Origin: Botryosphaeria dothidea
Lineage: Eukaryota > Ascomycota > Dothideomycetes > Botryosphaeriales > Botryosphaeriaceae
DNA: 64,000 bases
Reading direction: 5' to 3'
Assembly (NCBI GenBank): GCA_011503125.2
Contig: WWBZ02000051.1
Location: 992,001 to 1,056,000, forward strand
Position 1 is the stretch's first letter. Each line of letters starts with the position of its first letter. The notes below the pieces were generated by a model. That model was given only the letters and a program-made list of their open reading frames with translations, was not told where the DNA came from and did no database searches. The position numbers and the translations under genes were made by a program. Of the stretch, positions 10,048-20,501 are shown piece after piece.

Positions 10048-10865
10048 GTATGCCAGCGGTTGCACATCGGAGAAAATCTAAGCTAGAATGTTTCTGGATT
10101 TACTGTGGATCTACATATTCGAGAGATGGTTTAGTTGTTCTACCAAACGGTAATAAGGGGATCTCATGATCACATTAGGACGAACTCTAGTGGATACTAA
10201 CCTTCCCCTTGGATTGACCTCAAACCAAGTACTTCCGCGCTGTCACCCCATCACCCACATAAAATATTCCCAATAACCGACACCTTCCTGAAGATCTCAG
10301 TACGCTAGAAACTGTTAGCGTGAGCCCCACATTCCAGGCTCAAGTACACATCCCTCTACAACTAAGCTCCGCGCCATGAGGCAGCACGTGAGATGATCTT
10401 CAGTAAATGGTGCCCAAGAGTCCTGTAGCAAGGCCTGTATGGCTTCATGGAAGGAGATATCCGTATTTTGGCTTTGGGGCGATCTTCACGTCACATGTTT
10501 CTGGCACTTGGGTGATCGCAGGTCTGGATCCTCCTTGGTCTCCACACACCACAGATACCAATTCAAGTGATCTGCACAATTGCTACGCATCACGCAAAGC
10601 TCTCTATTTCAATCTCAGGGAAGAATGACCGAAAGGCCAAATATTGCAGCCGCACTCAATTGCCTCTCAATTCTGAACTTGATACTACCACACACCTTTT
10701 TTGACAACCTGGGATCAGTCACGCTATGAAGACTATTCTCCAAATCATCTCATCCTTGAGGAACTTCTCCATCAGTGTTGTTTTACCTTTTTATGAGGCA
10801 AGTTCACCGGGTTGTCAATTTTTTCAAGTTAAAGAAAACTAACTGGAACTCACAAGGCTTTCAAT
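10048..10865. other. Intergenic, no supported gene
   Basis: Small ORFs only (largest 73 codons at 10407-10628). No domains, tRNA or repeats recognised. It includes the promoter region of the gene starting at 10866. Confidence 0.5.
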
Positions 10866-11615
10866 ATGACGCAAGTTCTCCTCTGGGGTCCCATGGGAGG
10901 CACTACGAGTGAAGTCACTTGTTTGCCCGAAGAAGACTGCTGTCGAGAAGGTAGCATTTCTCTAGTAGACCATCATCAGGGATTGCAAACAGTGAACGTG
11001 TTATTCAAGTTCGACACCGGGTCCGATCCGTATTGTACAATCAGCCAACGGATGCTGGAGAGAGCAGATGGAACCTTTGTAATCGACAAATCCCAAATGA
11101 GCAGCCCTCCCGAAAATCTTCCAGGCACTATTGACGGCAACAAAACGAAGATACTAGGAGTAGTTCGAGCCCGTTATCTTGTCAAAGATAAAAATTGTCG
11201 TAACAAGGTCATCTTCGTCCACCCTGCACACAGCCCCTATCAAGACTTCTTGATAACACCGACGGATGCACCTTTCGATGCTACGATCAGTCTCTCCACA
11301 ATGTATGAGAGAGGGTTCCTGAGGAAGAAAGGTCATCTGTGTGCGAACAATCAAGGAGGTCATCGTGTCTCCTCTTCCAAGAAAATAAGTGGCCAGTCAT
11401 CCGGTTTTCATAGTTCAATTCTCTTGTGCATTACTGAGCAGAATGATACTCACATGTGGTTCGCATTAGCTGAAGAACGAGAGAAGGCTTTGGCAAGGAA
11501 TGAGCAGAAGCGAAAGGAATTCGCCGACCAATCTCAAGGACAGAACAGCAGTGGAAGTCATAGCGCGCCTGGTTCTGCCGGGGGACAGCAGCAAAATCCA
11601 ACTCGAACAAAGTAG
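10866..11615 (+). CDS. Retropepsin-like fungal protein
   Basis: A single-exon ORF of 249 residues. Residues about 42-150 look like one retropepsin-type aspartic protease domain: VLFKFDTGSDPYCTISQRML carries the catalytic-type DTGS after a hydrophobic beta strand, followed by a TKILGVVRARYLV strand and the segment PYQDFLITPTDAPFDATISL at the place of a second hydrophobic turn. The C-terminal 60 residues are charged and then Gln/Gly/Ser-rich (EEREKALARNEQKRKEF..., GSAGGQQQN), probably disordered. A single DTG implies a homodimeric enzyme if active. It is not obviously part of a retroelement here: no RT or LTR belongs to it. Domesticated retropepsin-like proteins are known in fungi; the exact family is my inference. 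Confidence 0.6.
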   Translation: MTQVLLWGPMGGTTSEVTCLPEEDCCREGSISLVDHHQGLQTVNVLFKFDTGSDPYCTISQRMLERADGTFVIDKSQMSSPPENLPGTIDGNKTKILGVVRARYLVKDKNCRNKVIFVHPAHSPYQDFLITPTDAPFDATISLSTMYERGFLRKKGHLCANNQGGHRVSSSKKISGQSSGFHSSILLCITEQNDTHMWFALAEEREKALARNEQKRKEFADQSQGQNSSGSHSAPGSAGGQQQNPTRTK

Positions 11616-11922
11616 GTGCTGGATACAGCAGAGACGGCTTCCCCAAAGTATACGGCGTCTTGCATGTTTCAAACACCAACTGTAGGACCGAGATATACTG
11701 TCTCCTGTCTGCTTGGCTTTTGATTCTCTCTCGTCTGAGATTTTCCTGTTTTTTATTTTTGTTTCTACTTGTTTTTTCTATATGATAATAAAACTACTTT
11801 ATTTTTGTTAATGTATATTCAAAATACAAAGTGGAGTAAGACCCGAAAAAAAAAGAATAGCGTCTCCTACGCCAACAACGCCACCCTGCCTGAAATGTTC
11901 TCCCCTGCTACCGAACGTCACA

Positions 11923-12930
11923 TTATTCGGAATTACTATCAGGGCCAACTTGGATGAAGACTACCTGCACATCAGCCCAAGAAGCAGCAATCGCAAAGAT
12001 CTCTACACGTTTTGCCGTTGTAAAAGCTGCGAGACTGAAAGTAAGAAGCAGATTGAATGCGGCAATCAGGCCGAGCCGTGCCTTCAGAGTTCCCACGAAG
12101 TATAGAATAGCGACAGACAGGATGAGGAGAGTAGATGCCAGCATACTTGTCACTATAAACGTGTAGCGGGCCGGCGTGGCGTCACTACAGCCCAGTAGAC
12201 CGGGAACTTTAGATGATTGCATCGATTTAGACGATTGCAACCACGACAGCGCCAAAATCTTTCGTAGGACCCTATTTGAAATCCAATTCGTGAATGAGTC
12301 TTCTTTTCTGTGCTGAAGAAGGGCAACGAGGTCTGGGGCATGACATTCCTATCGTGGGTAAACCCCCAAAGGTTGCTGTCACGGCCCCACAGACTCAGAG
12401 GTCCCATCTCGGGAGACTCGATAAAGTGTTGAATATGGTTGAGTTCCCATTCATCGGGTGGTGCCATCTGGACTACGCAGGCCTGCTGAATCAGAGCCTC
12501 ATCTGCGAGATTCAGTGCTGCAAGCACAGGCATGGAACTGAACCTATATTCAGTGTTTACTGTACTCCTTCAGAATCTGTCGCATCTCCCAAGCTAATCT
12601 CCACTGCTCGCCACCGCTCCTTTTGAGAAAGTTCCAGTTCAACGCGTACTCTTTTCTTTCTCCCTCAGCCTTGCTATCTTGTTGCTGGACCTCACGGATC
12701 TGGTGTTCCAATTCCACCAACTCTGCTTGGAGGAAAAGTAGGTTTTGTGCGTTCAAGCTACCAAAACCCCGAAATATTGCAGCCTCTGGTATTGTACTCA
12801 TCCGCTCAGCAAGTTTTGGGTATCCAGCGGGAATTTCGTGGTTCGCAACTGGTGAAGTTGATTGGTGCTCGGTGTCTTGAGGTTCGGGATTACTTTGCAA
12901 GCTGGAAGGGGGAACATCAAGTGTCTGCAT
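11923..12930 (-). CDS. DUF6594 membrane protein (three-exon model)
   Basis: The DUF6594 hallmark is clear: GYPKLAERM...AIFRGFGSLNAQNLLFLQAEL near the N-terminus, a central LNLADEALIQQ helix, and a C-terminal hydrophobic block ending KRVEIFAIAASWADVQVVFIQ. The model has exon 1 at 12930-12561, exon 2 at 12517-12383 and exon 3 at 12332-11923, giving 304 residues, close to the family's usual size. Intron 1 (GTAAAC...TTGCAG, 43 nt) restores phase. Intron 2 (GTGACA...CCCCAG, 50 nt) also restores phase but removes GRDSNLWG, which resembles a conserved family segment, so a one-base frameshift in a decaying copy is a real alternative. The start at 12930 is chosen because the domain begins about 38 residues later; an upstream in-frame ATG exists at 13146. 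The function of the family is unknown to me; fungal copies are many and lineage-variable. Confidence 0.75.
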
Positions 12931-13638
12931 GTCTGTGGAGCTCTTCGCGGAATGTATATGCTGCACATGAGGTCGAAAATTAATACTTTGAACAAGCCTC
13001 AAGACTGCGAATACCTTGGATATCATCAGCTTGTATAGTGTGTAGTGACCGGTGTACCTCAGCCTCGTCCCTACGCACGGGAACCAATGATGCTGTAACG
13101 TGGAACAGTCTGCTTGCATGCTGCAGTAAGACAGGCTCTGCAACACGCGGCAAAATCTGATTGCTCTTCTACTATTGAGCTTAAGTCTGCCTTGCGCCTC
13201 ACTAAATTGATTCGTGAACCATTCCCATGAGAGTGGAAGTCATGCACTGGACCCGGTCACAAAGAACGACAGCTAATAGACAACGAGGCGCCAAGTGGCA
13301 GAGAACGATACTGTAATGCTCCACCAATCCTACAGATTCAAGTGTTACTCAGGAGTAAGATTTTGCTGTACTATCGTTTGCTGCTCTGCCCCCTCTACGC
13401 TGAGCAATTATGAAATCGTTTCATGGCTTTATACAGTTCATTGCTTCATATTCATACCCGGATGGCAGTCTTAATTGTCCAAAGCAAAAATTAATAGAAG
13501 GAAACCAATTAATAAGGAATTCACAGAGCTGAAAAGATGAGGAAAGGAAAAAGAATCGAATGAATGTTCGTATGTCTAGTAGCTATAACGCTATCAGCAT
13601 AATCCAAGCACACGACACGTAGCGCTCGCCTTGTAACC
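12931..13638. other. Intergenic, nothing recognised
   Basis: This is the upstream region of the DUF6594 gene and the downstream region of the DUF3176 gene. Frames are short, and no repeats or RNA genes were seen. Confidence 0.5.
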
Positions 13639-16005
13639 TCATGCTTTGACCAAGTTGGTACTGCCCATGTCAATCTTGTCCAGCTTCGCATACATTTTCT
13701 TTGCCTTATGTTCCATGTCCGCCAGTTCATTCAAATCAAGATCACAGTGCTCCCAACCCTGTAGTCCATGAAATAGTAACGGGAGCAAGCTTGACTTCCA
13801 CAAGTAGACTCCGTCTCGGCTATTGATCCAGACGTTTGAGGCCAAGAATATGACTCCAAACAAAACCAAGACCATGGGGAATATGGCCCATTCCCACTGT
13901 ACCCTTATGTAGACTTCTTGAGAATTTGCTTTGCCAGCTTGTTTGGTGCTACCTGGCCCTATATACATCTCACGCGTCATTGCTTCGGCGATATTGTCAA
14001 ACACTTGATGAATACCATCAGGCCCCGTGAGAACAGTTGCAGGGCCAAATCCAGTATCCTCATCCGCTGGTGGTGCGAACTGTAGTTCTTTGGCCATATA
14101 GCCCCAGGCCTTGGGTATGCTAATGTTTGACGTTTCATTCCTGACGAATGCCAACGACTTCCAATACCCAACATCCTCCCTGAGTTGCGACTCGTCCAAT
14201 GGTCTGTTAGTTATGTTCGGAGGCTTCAAGTCACCATTTACCTTTGTGTAGTTAGCATAGAGATACCCTCTGGGGTGAGTATGATGGCCGCTTACGACTT
14301 TCACGTCGCTGAACACCTTCTCGCACCAGCTCAACTCGCATTCGGTGATATTAGGCTCTCCTGCGATACGTCCAGTGATATTTTTATTGGTTACCGACAT
14401 TTGTGCTATCGCAAATTTCAGGATACCGCCGTCGGGCTTCGTTGTATTATATTCTGGACATGTGGCGTTTCCGGCAACCGATGTGGGCAGCTGGCGGATA
14501 GTGTATGAGCACAAATCTGGTGTGGAAAATCCAGAGTCTGCTAGTGTTAGCGCAAATGGTGGACGTTTGATCAGAGTGTGCAGCGAAGCTGTGGTTGCCG
14601 ACAGAGCCGATGCAGATCGAGGGTTTATTGTTGAAATAGCTGCGCTTGTTGGTATGACCTCTGTAGTCAACCCCACCTCAGTGAAAGAGGTTTCAATAGG
14701 CATTCTAGCTGCAAGCGAGGCTACTGCAGAAGAGTTCACCTTCACAATTGACTCGTCAACGGCCTCCAAGGATTCCGTGGAGTGGCTCGAACTTGAAGAC
14801 TGTTTCTCACAGTAATAAGGGTTGGCGCGGAACCGAAAGGAGCATCCTACCTGCATTCGAATGACCTGCTTACTCGGTGTAATGAATTTCCAAGTTTCAC
14901 AGTCGCCAGGAGGGCCGTCAAATTCGTATTGCAAGTGATCGAGGCTGGTAAGGTTGAAAGTGATTGTCTGATACAGGAACCTCTCCGACTCGCCTGTGAC
15001 ATCAGTGCATTTAGAGCATATTCCCAGGGCGGAGAACTCCGACCATGTGCAATTGCCACTGGAACAGACGAACTGTAGCGCTGAAGGAGAGTTGACCAGG
15101 CCTTTCATAAATGCCGATTCCATGCGATTCACTTTGGCATCTACGTCAAGTTGCGTGAGTCTACCTCCCTTCACTGCCAGACAAGGAACTGCGCACTAAC
15201 CTGCCATGGTATCATTCCATTCGCGGACGATTGAAAAAGAGGCCGTTTCTTGGTCAGACTCAAGGGGTCGGGTCTCGTAAGACAGAATCTGTTGGGCGAA
15301 CGGCTCCATTGTAAGCGAAGCAATGACAACAAAGGCGCCCAGCATTGCCAGGAGGGCTCTTCTCTTCGTCATCATGTGCCTCAAAAACATGAGCGCGCCC
15401 CAAGGACCCCGGCTTGCGCCATCAAATATGTCAAGCTCTCGAAGAGGGGTTCCACTCTTCTTGAAGTACTGCCACTTCGACTGACTGATACCCTCGGCAA
15501 CGGAGAGGAGCATGCTTGTTTTGGCCACCGTGATACACGTGGAAATCATGGTGTTCGGAGCCATGAGAAAGTGCCAATCATTGAGGGAAAGATCGTCGAG
15601 ATACGGGAGCAGTATGAGGATGGCGATCATACAAGAGACGCTCAGAGTGATACCCCCAAGCTCCCAGAACCACCACCAGTGAAGTCTTCGAAGCCGTGAG
15701 GTATGTGGGCGTTTGTCGGAGATCTCAACCACTGTCGAAGAATCGGCGATCAAGGTCTCTTCGGACAGCAATTGCATTTCCTGGGTGACTGTCAAATTTG
15801 TGGTGGGTCGATCCGTCTCGGCATCGTTGAGCGTTGGGTGACTCGCTCTAGCGCTTTCGTTTCGAGCAAAAATGGTCATCGAGTCTGTGTCCGAGGATGC
15901 ATCTTCTCCCGAGGTCAGTGCAACACTCGCTAAATCGTCCGACTCGCGTCTGCCAATGCTGAAAGACATTTCTGAAACTTGTTCAGGAGCTTGGTTGTTT
16001 TCCAT
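13639..16005 (-). CDS. DUF3176 multi-pass membrane protein
   Basis: The signature WWWFWELGGITLSVSCMIAIL, then SQSKWQYF and DGASRGPWGALMFL (residues about 110-206), is that of fungal DUF3176 proteins. A long extracytoplasmic region follows with many NxS/T sites and a Cys-rich CSSGNCTW...CSKC, and a last membrane helix near the C-terminus (AIFPMVLVLFGVIFLASNVW). Exon 1 is 16005-15201 and exon 2 is 15140-13639, with a 60-nt intron GTTAGT...ACGTAG, giving 768 residues. A 27-nt intron ending at a nearer CAG would also keep frame but is unusually short. ATG 16005 has a good context (gaccATGG); an upstream ATG at 16086 is in frame. Role unknown; such genes are abundant and variable in ascomycetes. 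Confidence 0.88.
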
Positions 16006-16634
16006 GGTCAATTTGAGGTGGGTGGGGCGAATGAAGAGACTCAAAGAACCGGGCGAGTCTGTGTGCGAAATGATAAAACACGGCACGTAGTACAGCAGTG
16101 TATATTTGTAAGTAGGGTATCACTGCAGCCTCATGTCGGGACTGAGAATTTAAAAATAGTGATGTTCAGCCTTGTTGCCAAAAACAAAATCAAGCCCCGA
16201 GACACCGCAGAATGGGGCTTTTGAGGCATAGCCTAACGAAGGTCGGTGGTGCATGTCGCTGAAACGCGTCAGCAGCCGGGAAAGTTTGTAGACGGCTTAA
16301 GAGAGCTTTGCAAAATGCCCTCCTCAGCCTCGCACCCGCTCGTGGAGGATATAGCATTGGGCTGTGGGCTGCTGCTTACATCGCACCACATATGCACGAA
16401 GAAAGGAAGTAGGTCAGACAAGTAGGCTACCGAGAACAGCCTTGGTAAGTCTTCAACCATGACGCTACGAATCACAAGCAAGCGCGAAAAGTGAAGCAGG
16501 TATCTTGAAATGGCATTTGTCATACCATATTGATTTCTAGCTGCCAAAAAGCATGCAGCCCGTGTACATGCCCATTGAACCGAATTTTGACCCCACATAA
16601 ACCGTAAAGAACCCGCATCCTAGCAGCCAATCCT
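16006..16634. other. Intergenic, no supported gene
   Basis: Between two minus-strand genes: upstream of the DUF3176 gene and 3' flank of eS8. A short ORF at 16269-16598 (-) has no recognisable features. Confidence 0.5.
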
Positions 16635-17341
16635 CTACTTCCTGATGGCGCGCTGGTAGAAGGCAAGCTCCTCACCCTCAAGGATGTAGCCGTCGACACG
16701 GCCGCTCTGGCCGGGCCTGGAGGCGATGACGGCGTACAGACGACCGGCCTCGAACTGCTTCTCGAGAGCGCTCTCGACCTTGCCGGAAGCCTTGACGCGG
16801 GCGGCCTGCTTCTTCTCGACGCTCTTGCTCTTCTTCTCCTCAACCTGCTCAGTCTTGGCCTGCCTCCTGCGGCCGAGAGCGGTGCCGTAGTGGGCCTCGT
16901 ACCACTGCCTGAAGGGAGCAGCGTCAATCTGGACGACGGCAGACTTGGTCAGGGTGTTGGTGCGGACAAGTTCGTTGTTCGAGGGGTGGTAGGCGACGAC
17001 GATGACACGGGTCTTGCGGGCGACACCCTCGGAGGCCCAGGAGAAGTTGCCGGAGTCGAGACGGAGGGCACGGAACTTGCGGTTGCCACCACGGGTGCGG
17101 ACAAGGTGGATACGCTTGGCACCGATACGGGTCTGAGCCGGCTGGCGACCCTTCTCGAAAGCCCTGTTTGCCATGTCAAACATGGTTACTAGGGGCGATC
17201 GGGTTATGCATACCTCTTCTTGCGGTAGTATGCTCTCTTAGCACCGGTAGCGGCGCGCTTGTGACGAGAATCACGAGAGATACTGTGGACGCGTTAGCAC
17301 GAGCCATTGAGGGTGTAGGGTGCAGGTGGTAAATACCCCAT
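16635..17341 (-). CDS. RPS8: 40S ribosomal protein eS8 (RPS8)
   Basis: A structural protein of the small cytosolic ribosomal subunit. The sequence is typical of ascomycete eS8: ISRDSRHKRAATGAKRAYY, then RIGAKRIHLVRTRGGNRKF, ALRLDSGNFSWASEG, PFRQWYEAHYG, and a lysine-rich C-terminal region. Exons are 17341-17337, 17282-17214 and 17163-16635; introns are 54 and 50 nt; the product is 200 residues. The first coding exon is only five bases (ATGGG) and the GT follows immediately, a common ribosomal-protein arrangement that gene finders often miss. The last residues (GEELAFYQRAIRK) match the family end. Confidence 0.95.
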
Positions 17342-18968
17342 GTTTGCGGCGGATGAAGATCACTGCGATCCAGAAAGTCAGCGCGTCTGTTCAGGAAGAT
17401 CCAGCTGTGATGTCGCGCGCGCCAGGTCCCGGAGTCGTGGAGCACGAATTTTCAGAGCCGTGGTGGACTTCCATTCGCTCCAGTACGCGTAAGCACATTG
17501 GCAGCCATTACTGCAATCTCTTCATACACTCATTCCAGCTTGTGTGACGGGTGTATGTGAGATGAAGAACATTCGCCAAAGGTCCAATGCTGTGCGCGTG
17601 CTGTGCGGAGGTCGGTCGCTCGTCCAACGTAGGCTCGCGGCTCCGGTACCTAGCGCTCTGCGCGCAGAATCGATGGCGGTGCTATCTTAACTAACCTTCC
17701 TGTCGAATCTTCGTCCTTGGATGGGGTGGGGGTCGGCTGGGCGATGTCGTGGTTGTCGTCGTTGAAGTGCGCTCCGAACTTTTCTGAGGGATTGTGGGTT
17801 GCTCGCCTACGAAGGCGCTAGCCTGTTTTGGAACTAGCGCTAACCATCCCGGCGGCGGAAGGTACACGGCAACCCCGTGACATTGAATTGACAAGCATCT
17901 TGCACCTAATTCTAAGCTCTGTCGACCTCGATGCATTCATCTCAAGACTCCATAGAGTTTGATTTGGGGCAAATCCATGTGTTCCCGACTGATCAACCCT
18001 GCGCGTTTCTCGCTAGGTATTGGATGATGGCCATCCACACACGAGCATTTCATTATTCTCAACGAGGTACATGTCATTCCTAACGGTAAATGAAGATGCA
18101 AAGATACGTCCCTCTAGAGGAACTGAATTAATTGACTCCGTCATGCCTATATAAGTCTTACTGCCACCTACTCTTACGTGCATGTTTTACGCAACCCCTT
18201 TCCGTCGTATTCGCGAGCTACAGCTAAATTTACCTACCTTCTGTTTCCGAGCCTGCCTGAAATGCGTGAAACAGAGCGTATTCGTGGCTATATTTGTTCA
18301 TCTACTTGCATCAAGGAAGCGGAATTGGTCAATATAAGGGGCGTCTGATCATCAGGCGACCGAAGCGATGATTAAAATTTGCTTTTGGCGTTTCGAGGCG
18401 CTTGCATGGAAGCATGCGAATCAGGAAGTAAAGGGGAAGGAGAGGGACCCGAAAGATAGAGTCTAGGAAAAACAGGAGTGCAAACCTATGCAGCTGGCGG
18501 CACTCTGGTCGGCGCGATCGGAGCATGCGGAACCGGCTGCCACTCGACCAGGAGCCGGGACTTCGGGGGACATTTGGTCACGTCACGCAATCCCTGAAAT
18601 GGCAGTGGGTCATCGCTTGGATTCGACACTCGAGCAGAGATGGACTCTGGCGCAGGGTTGGTTGGATGATGTGAAGAGCCGAGTGACCAGAACATTGCTC
18701 CAACGACACGCCAAACTGAACAGGTGGATCTTTTCTAGCATCTGCAGCAGCCGTGTCACAAACGCCGAACTGAAAGAGAAAGCAAAATCTATGCCACCTG
18801 TACCCCAATTTTATGTCGAGCCAGAAACCGAAACCCGGATGCTTCAACAAAGGAAATGCAATATGAGGATATGATTATGCATGCGCGAAGGGGCCGCCCG
18901 AGTGCACGAAATCAAAGGCGCTTTTTTGCGAGTGCTCAGGAGAAAGTGGGAAGCCTCTTCGACCAAGG
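17342..18968. other. Intergenic, about 1.6 kb, no supported gene
   Basis: It holds the eS8 promoter at its left end. An ORF at 18488-18874 (+) and shorter overlapping frames on both strands have mixed composition and no domain. No tRNA or snoRNA was recognised. Confidence 0.5.
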
Positions 18969-19558
18969 CTACCGGTGCATGGTGCACTTGTTGAGAGCGG
19001 CAAGCAGCTCCGGGCGGTCTTTCAGCGCCTGGGCGGCTTCGGCGTAGGTACACCACTTGCGATTCCTCTTGTGAGCCTCAGGCCACTGGTTCTCCATGCG
19101 CTCGACAGTGGCCTCGAAGAAGTGGTAGGTGGCGCGCGGCGCCTCTTTCGTGAATTGTGTCGGGCTGCGCCTCTCCTCGATGGAGCCAAGATCGTAGTTG
19201 ATCTTGCAGACAATGCCAGCCTCTTCCCAGGCCTCGCGGCAGGCTGCATCCTGCGCAGTGGCTTCGTCGGTCTCCCAGCCGCCCTTGGGAAGGACCCACT
19301 TGTTGTGACTCGTAGATTGGATCAGGAGGACGTAGTACTTGTCGGCTGAGAGGGGCACAATGCCGGCGACGAGGCGTTCACCATTGGAGCCGTAGCCTGC
19401 AGAGAAAGAGAAAACAGTCAGCGCGGGAGCGCGCAAGCGGGCGGCTGGGCATTGCGACAGGCGCGCCCTCGGCGGAAGGCGGCGGGAGTCTCGTGAGGGC
19501 ACTCACGCTGGTTGCTGCGGCCGGTTCGGGCCTGCATGGAAAGAGTCTGCTGGGCCAT
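18969..19558 (-). CDS. Nudix hydrolase, diphosphoinositol polyphosphate phosphohydrolase type
   Basis: Predicted to remove a phosphate from diphosphoinositol polyphosphates and/or cleave diadenosine polyphosphates (Ddp1/Aps1 family). The protein has 159 residues, exon 1 at 19558-19507 and exon 2 at 19396-18969, with a 110-nt intron starting GTGAGT. The Nudix box is GGWETDEATAQDAACREAWEEAGI with one residue more than the canonical spacing before REAWEEAG, as in yeast Ddp1. The preceding WVLPKGG is the usual lead-in. Start: MAQQTLSMQARTG, the first ATG in phase with the splice. It is divergent from ATE1 across a shared 0.94-kb interval. Confidence 0.9.
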
Positions 19559-20501
19559 GGTCTGCGACTGTAGGAACCCGTTCGCAGCACGGCAATGACG
19601 TCTGGCCTGGCCGGTCTCGTGAGAGGGTGCTGAGGCGGGCAGAACGAGTGGACTGGGCTCGCGTGGCTCGAGATTAGGCCGGGTGGTCAAAAGAGGAAGA
19701 GGCTGAGGCCGAGCAAACACGGACGCCGGCGGCGTTGGCGAAGGGGAGGCGCGGGTGCAGGCAGGAGGAGAGAGTTTGGGAGGGGATTGGAGCTCAGTCC
19801 CGCGGAGGACGGGGCTGAGGGAAGGTGAGTGTCCTGGGGAGGTGAAAGGAGAGAGGCATCGTGGGTAGTGTTAGTCCCTTTCGCATCGTGCCGTGGTCTT
19901 TGACAGGGCAGGGTCCAAAAAAGTGAGATAGGCGCCAAGAAGCCATGATCTGCGAGATGCATCTCGAGCAGAATCGCCTCTCCTGTGCCCGCGCGCAAGC
20001 ACAGCACGCGGCACGGAGACGGCAGCACGGCGCTCGCACTGCTATCACGGGCGCAGACGCAGCTGCACGCGCGCGCACAGGAAGGAGCGCAGCGCAGGTC
20101 GGGTTGCGCGCGGCGGGCAGCTTGAGACGCGAGAGGCCGGCCAGCAGGAGCTCTCAGCAGGCTGCGCCGCCGGGTCAGGACAGGACCTGACTGCTGGCAT
20201 GGTCTGTCTGCGGGCAGCTCAATCTTCTGTTGTGCGTGCCCGCTGCATAACATACGTGCCGTGACGTGGGCAGCAGCACCTTTCAGCAAGCGCCCACGTT
20301 CCGCTGGGCCACACAGCGCCAGGCTCCCTTCCTCCGCCTGCTGCTGTCATATTGAGATCGATTCCATCTGTTCCGCAGGCAGGCTCCAGCATTTCTCTGC
20401 CAACCACGCCCTCGCTCGACCGCGATCCAGCGCCTCCCGCCGCCCACCGCTCTCTGCCGGCAGACTGCCAACCCACGCGCGCCCACGCTTGTGCTGCCGC
20501 C
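19559..20501. promoter_or_regulatory. Shared divergent promoter interval, Nudix hydrolase / ATE1
   Basis: The two genes start head-to-head 943 bp apart. The interval is GC-rich with several open but low-complexity frames and no domain. No specific TATA box was identified. The assignment rests only on gene orientation. Confidence 0.5.
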
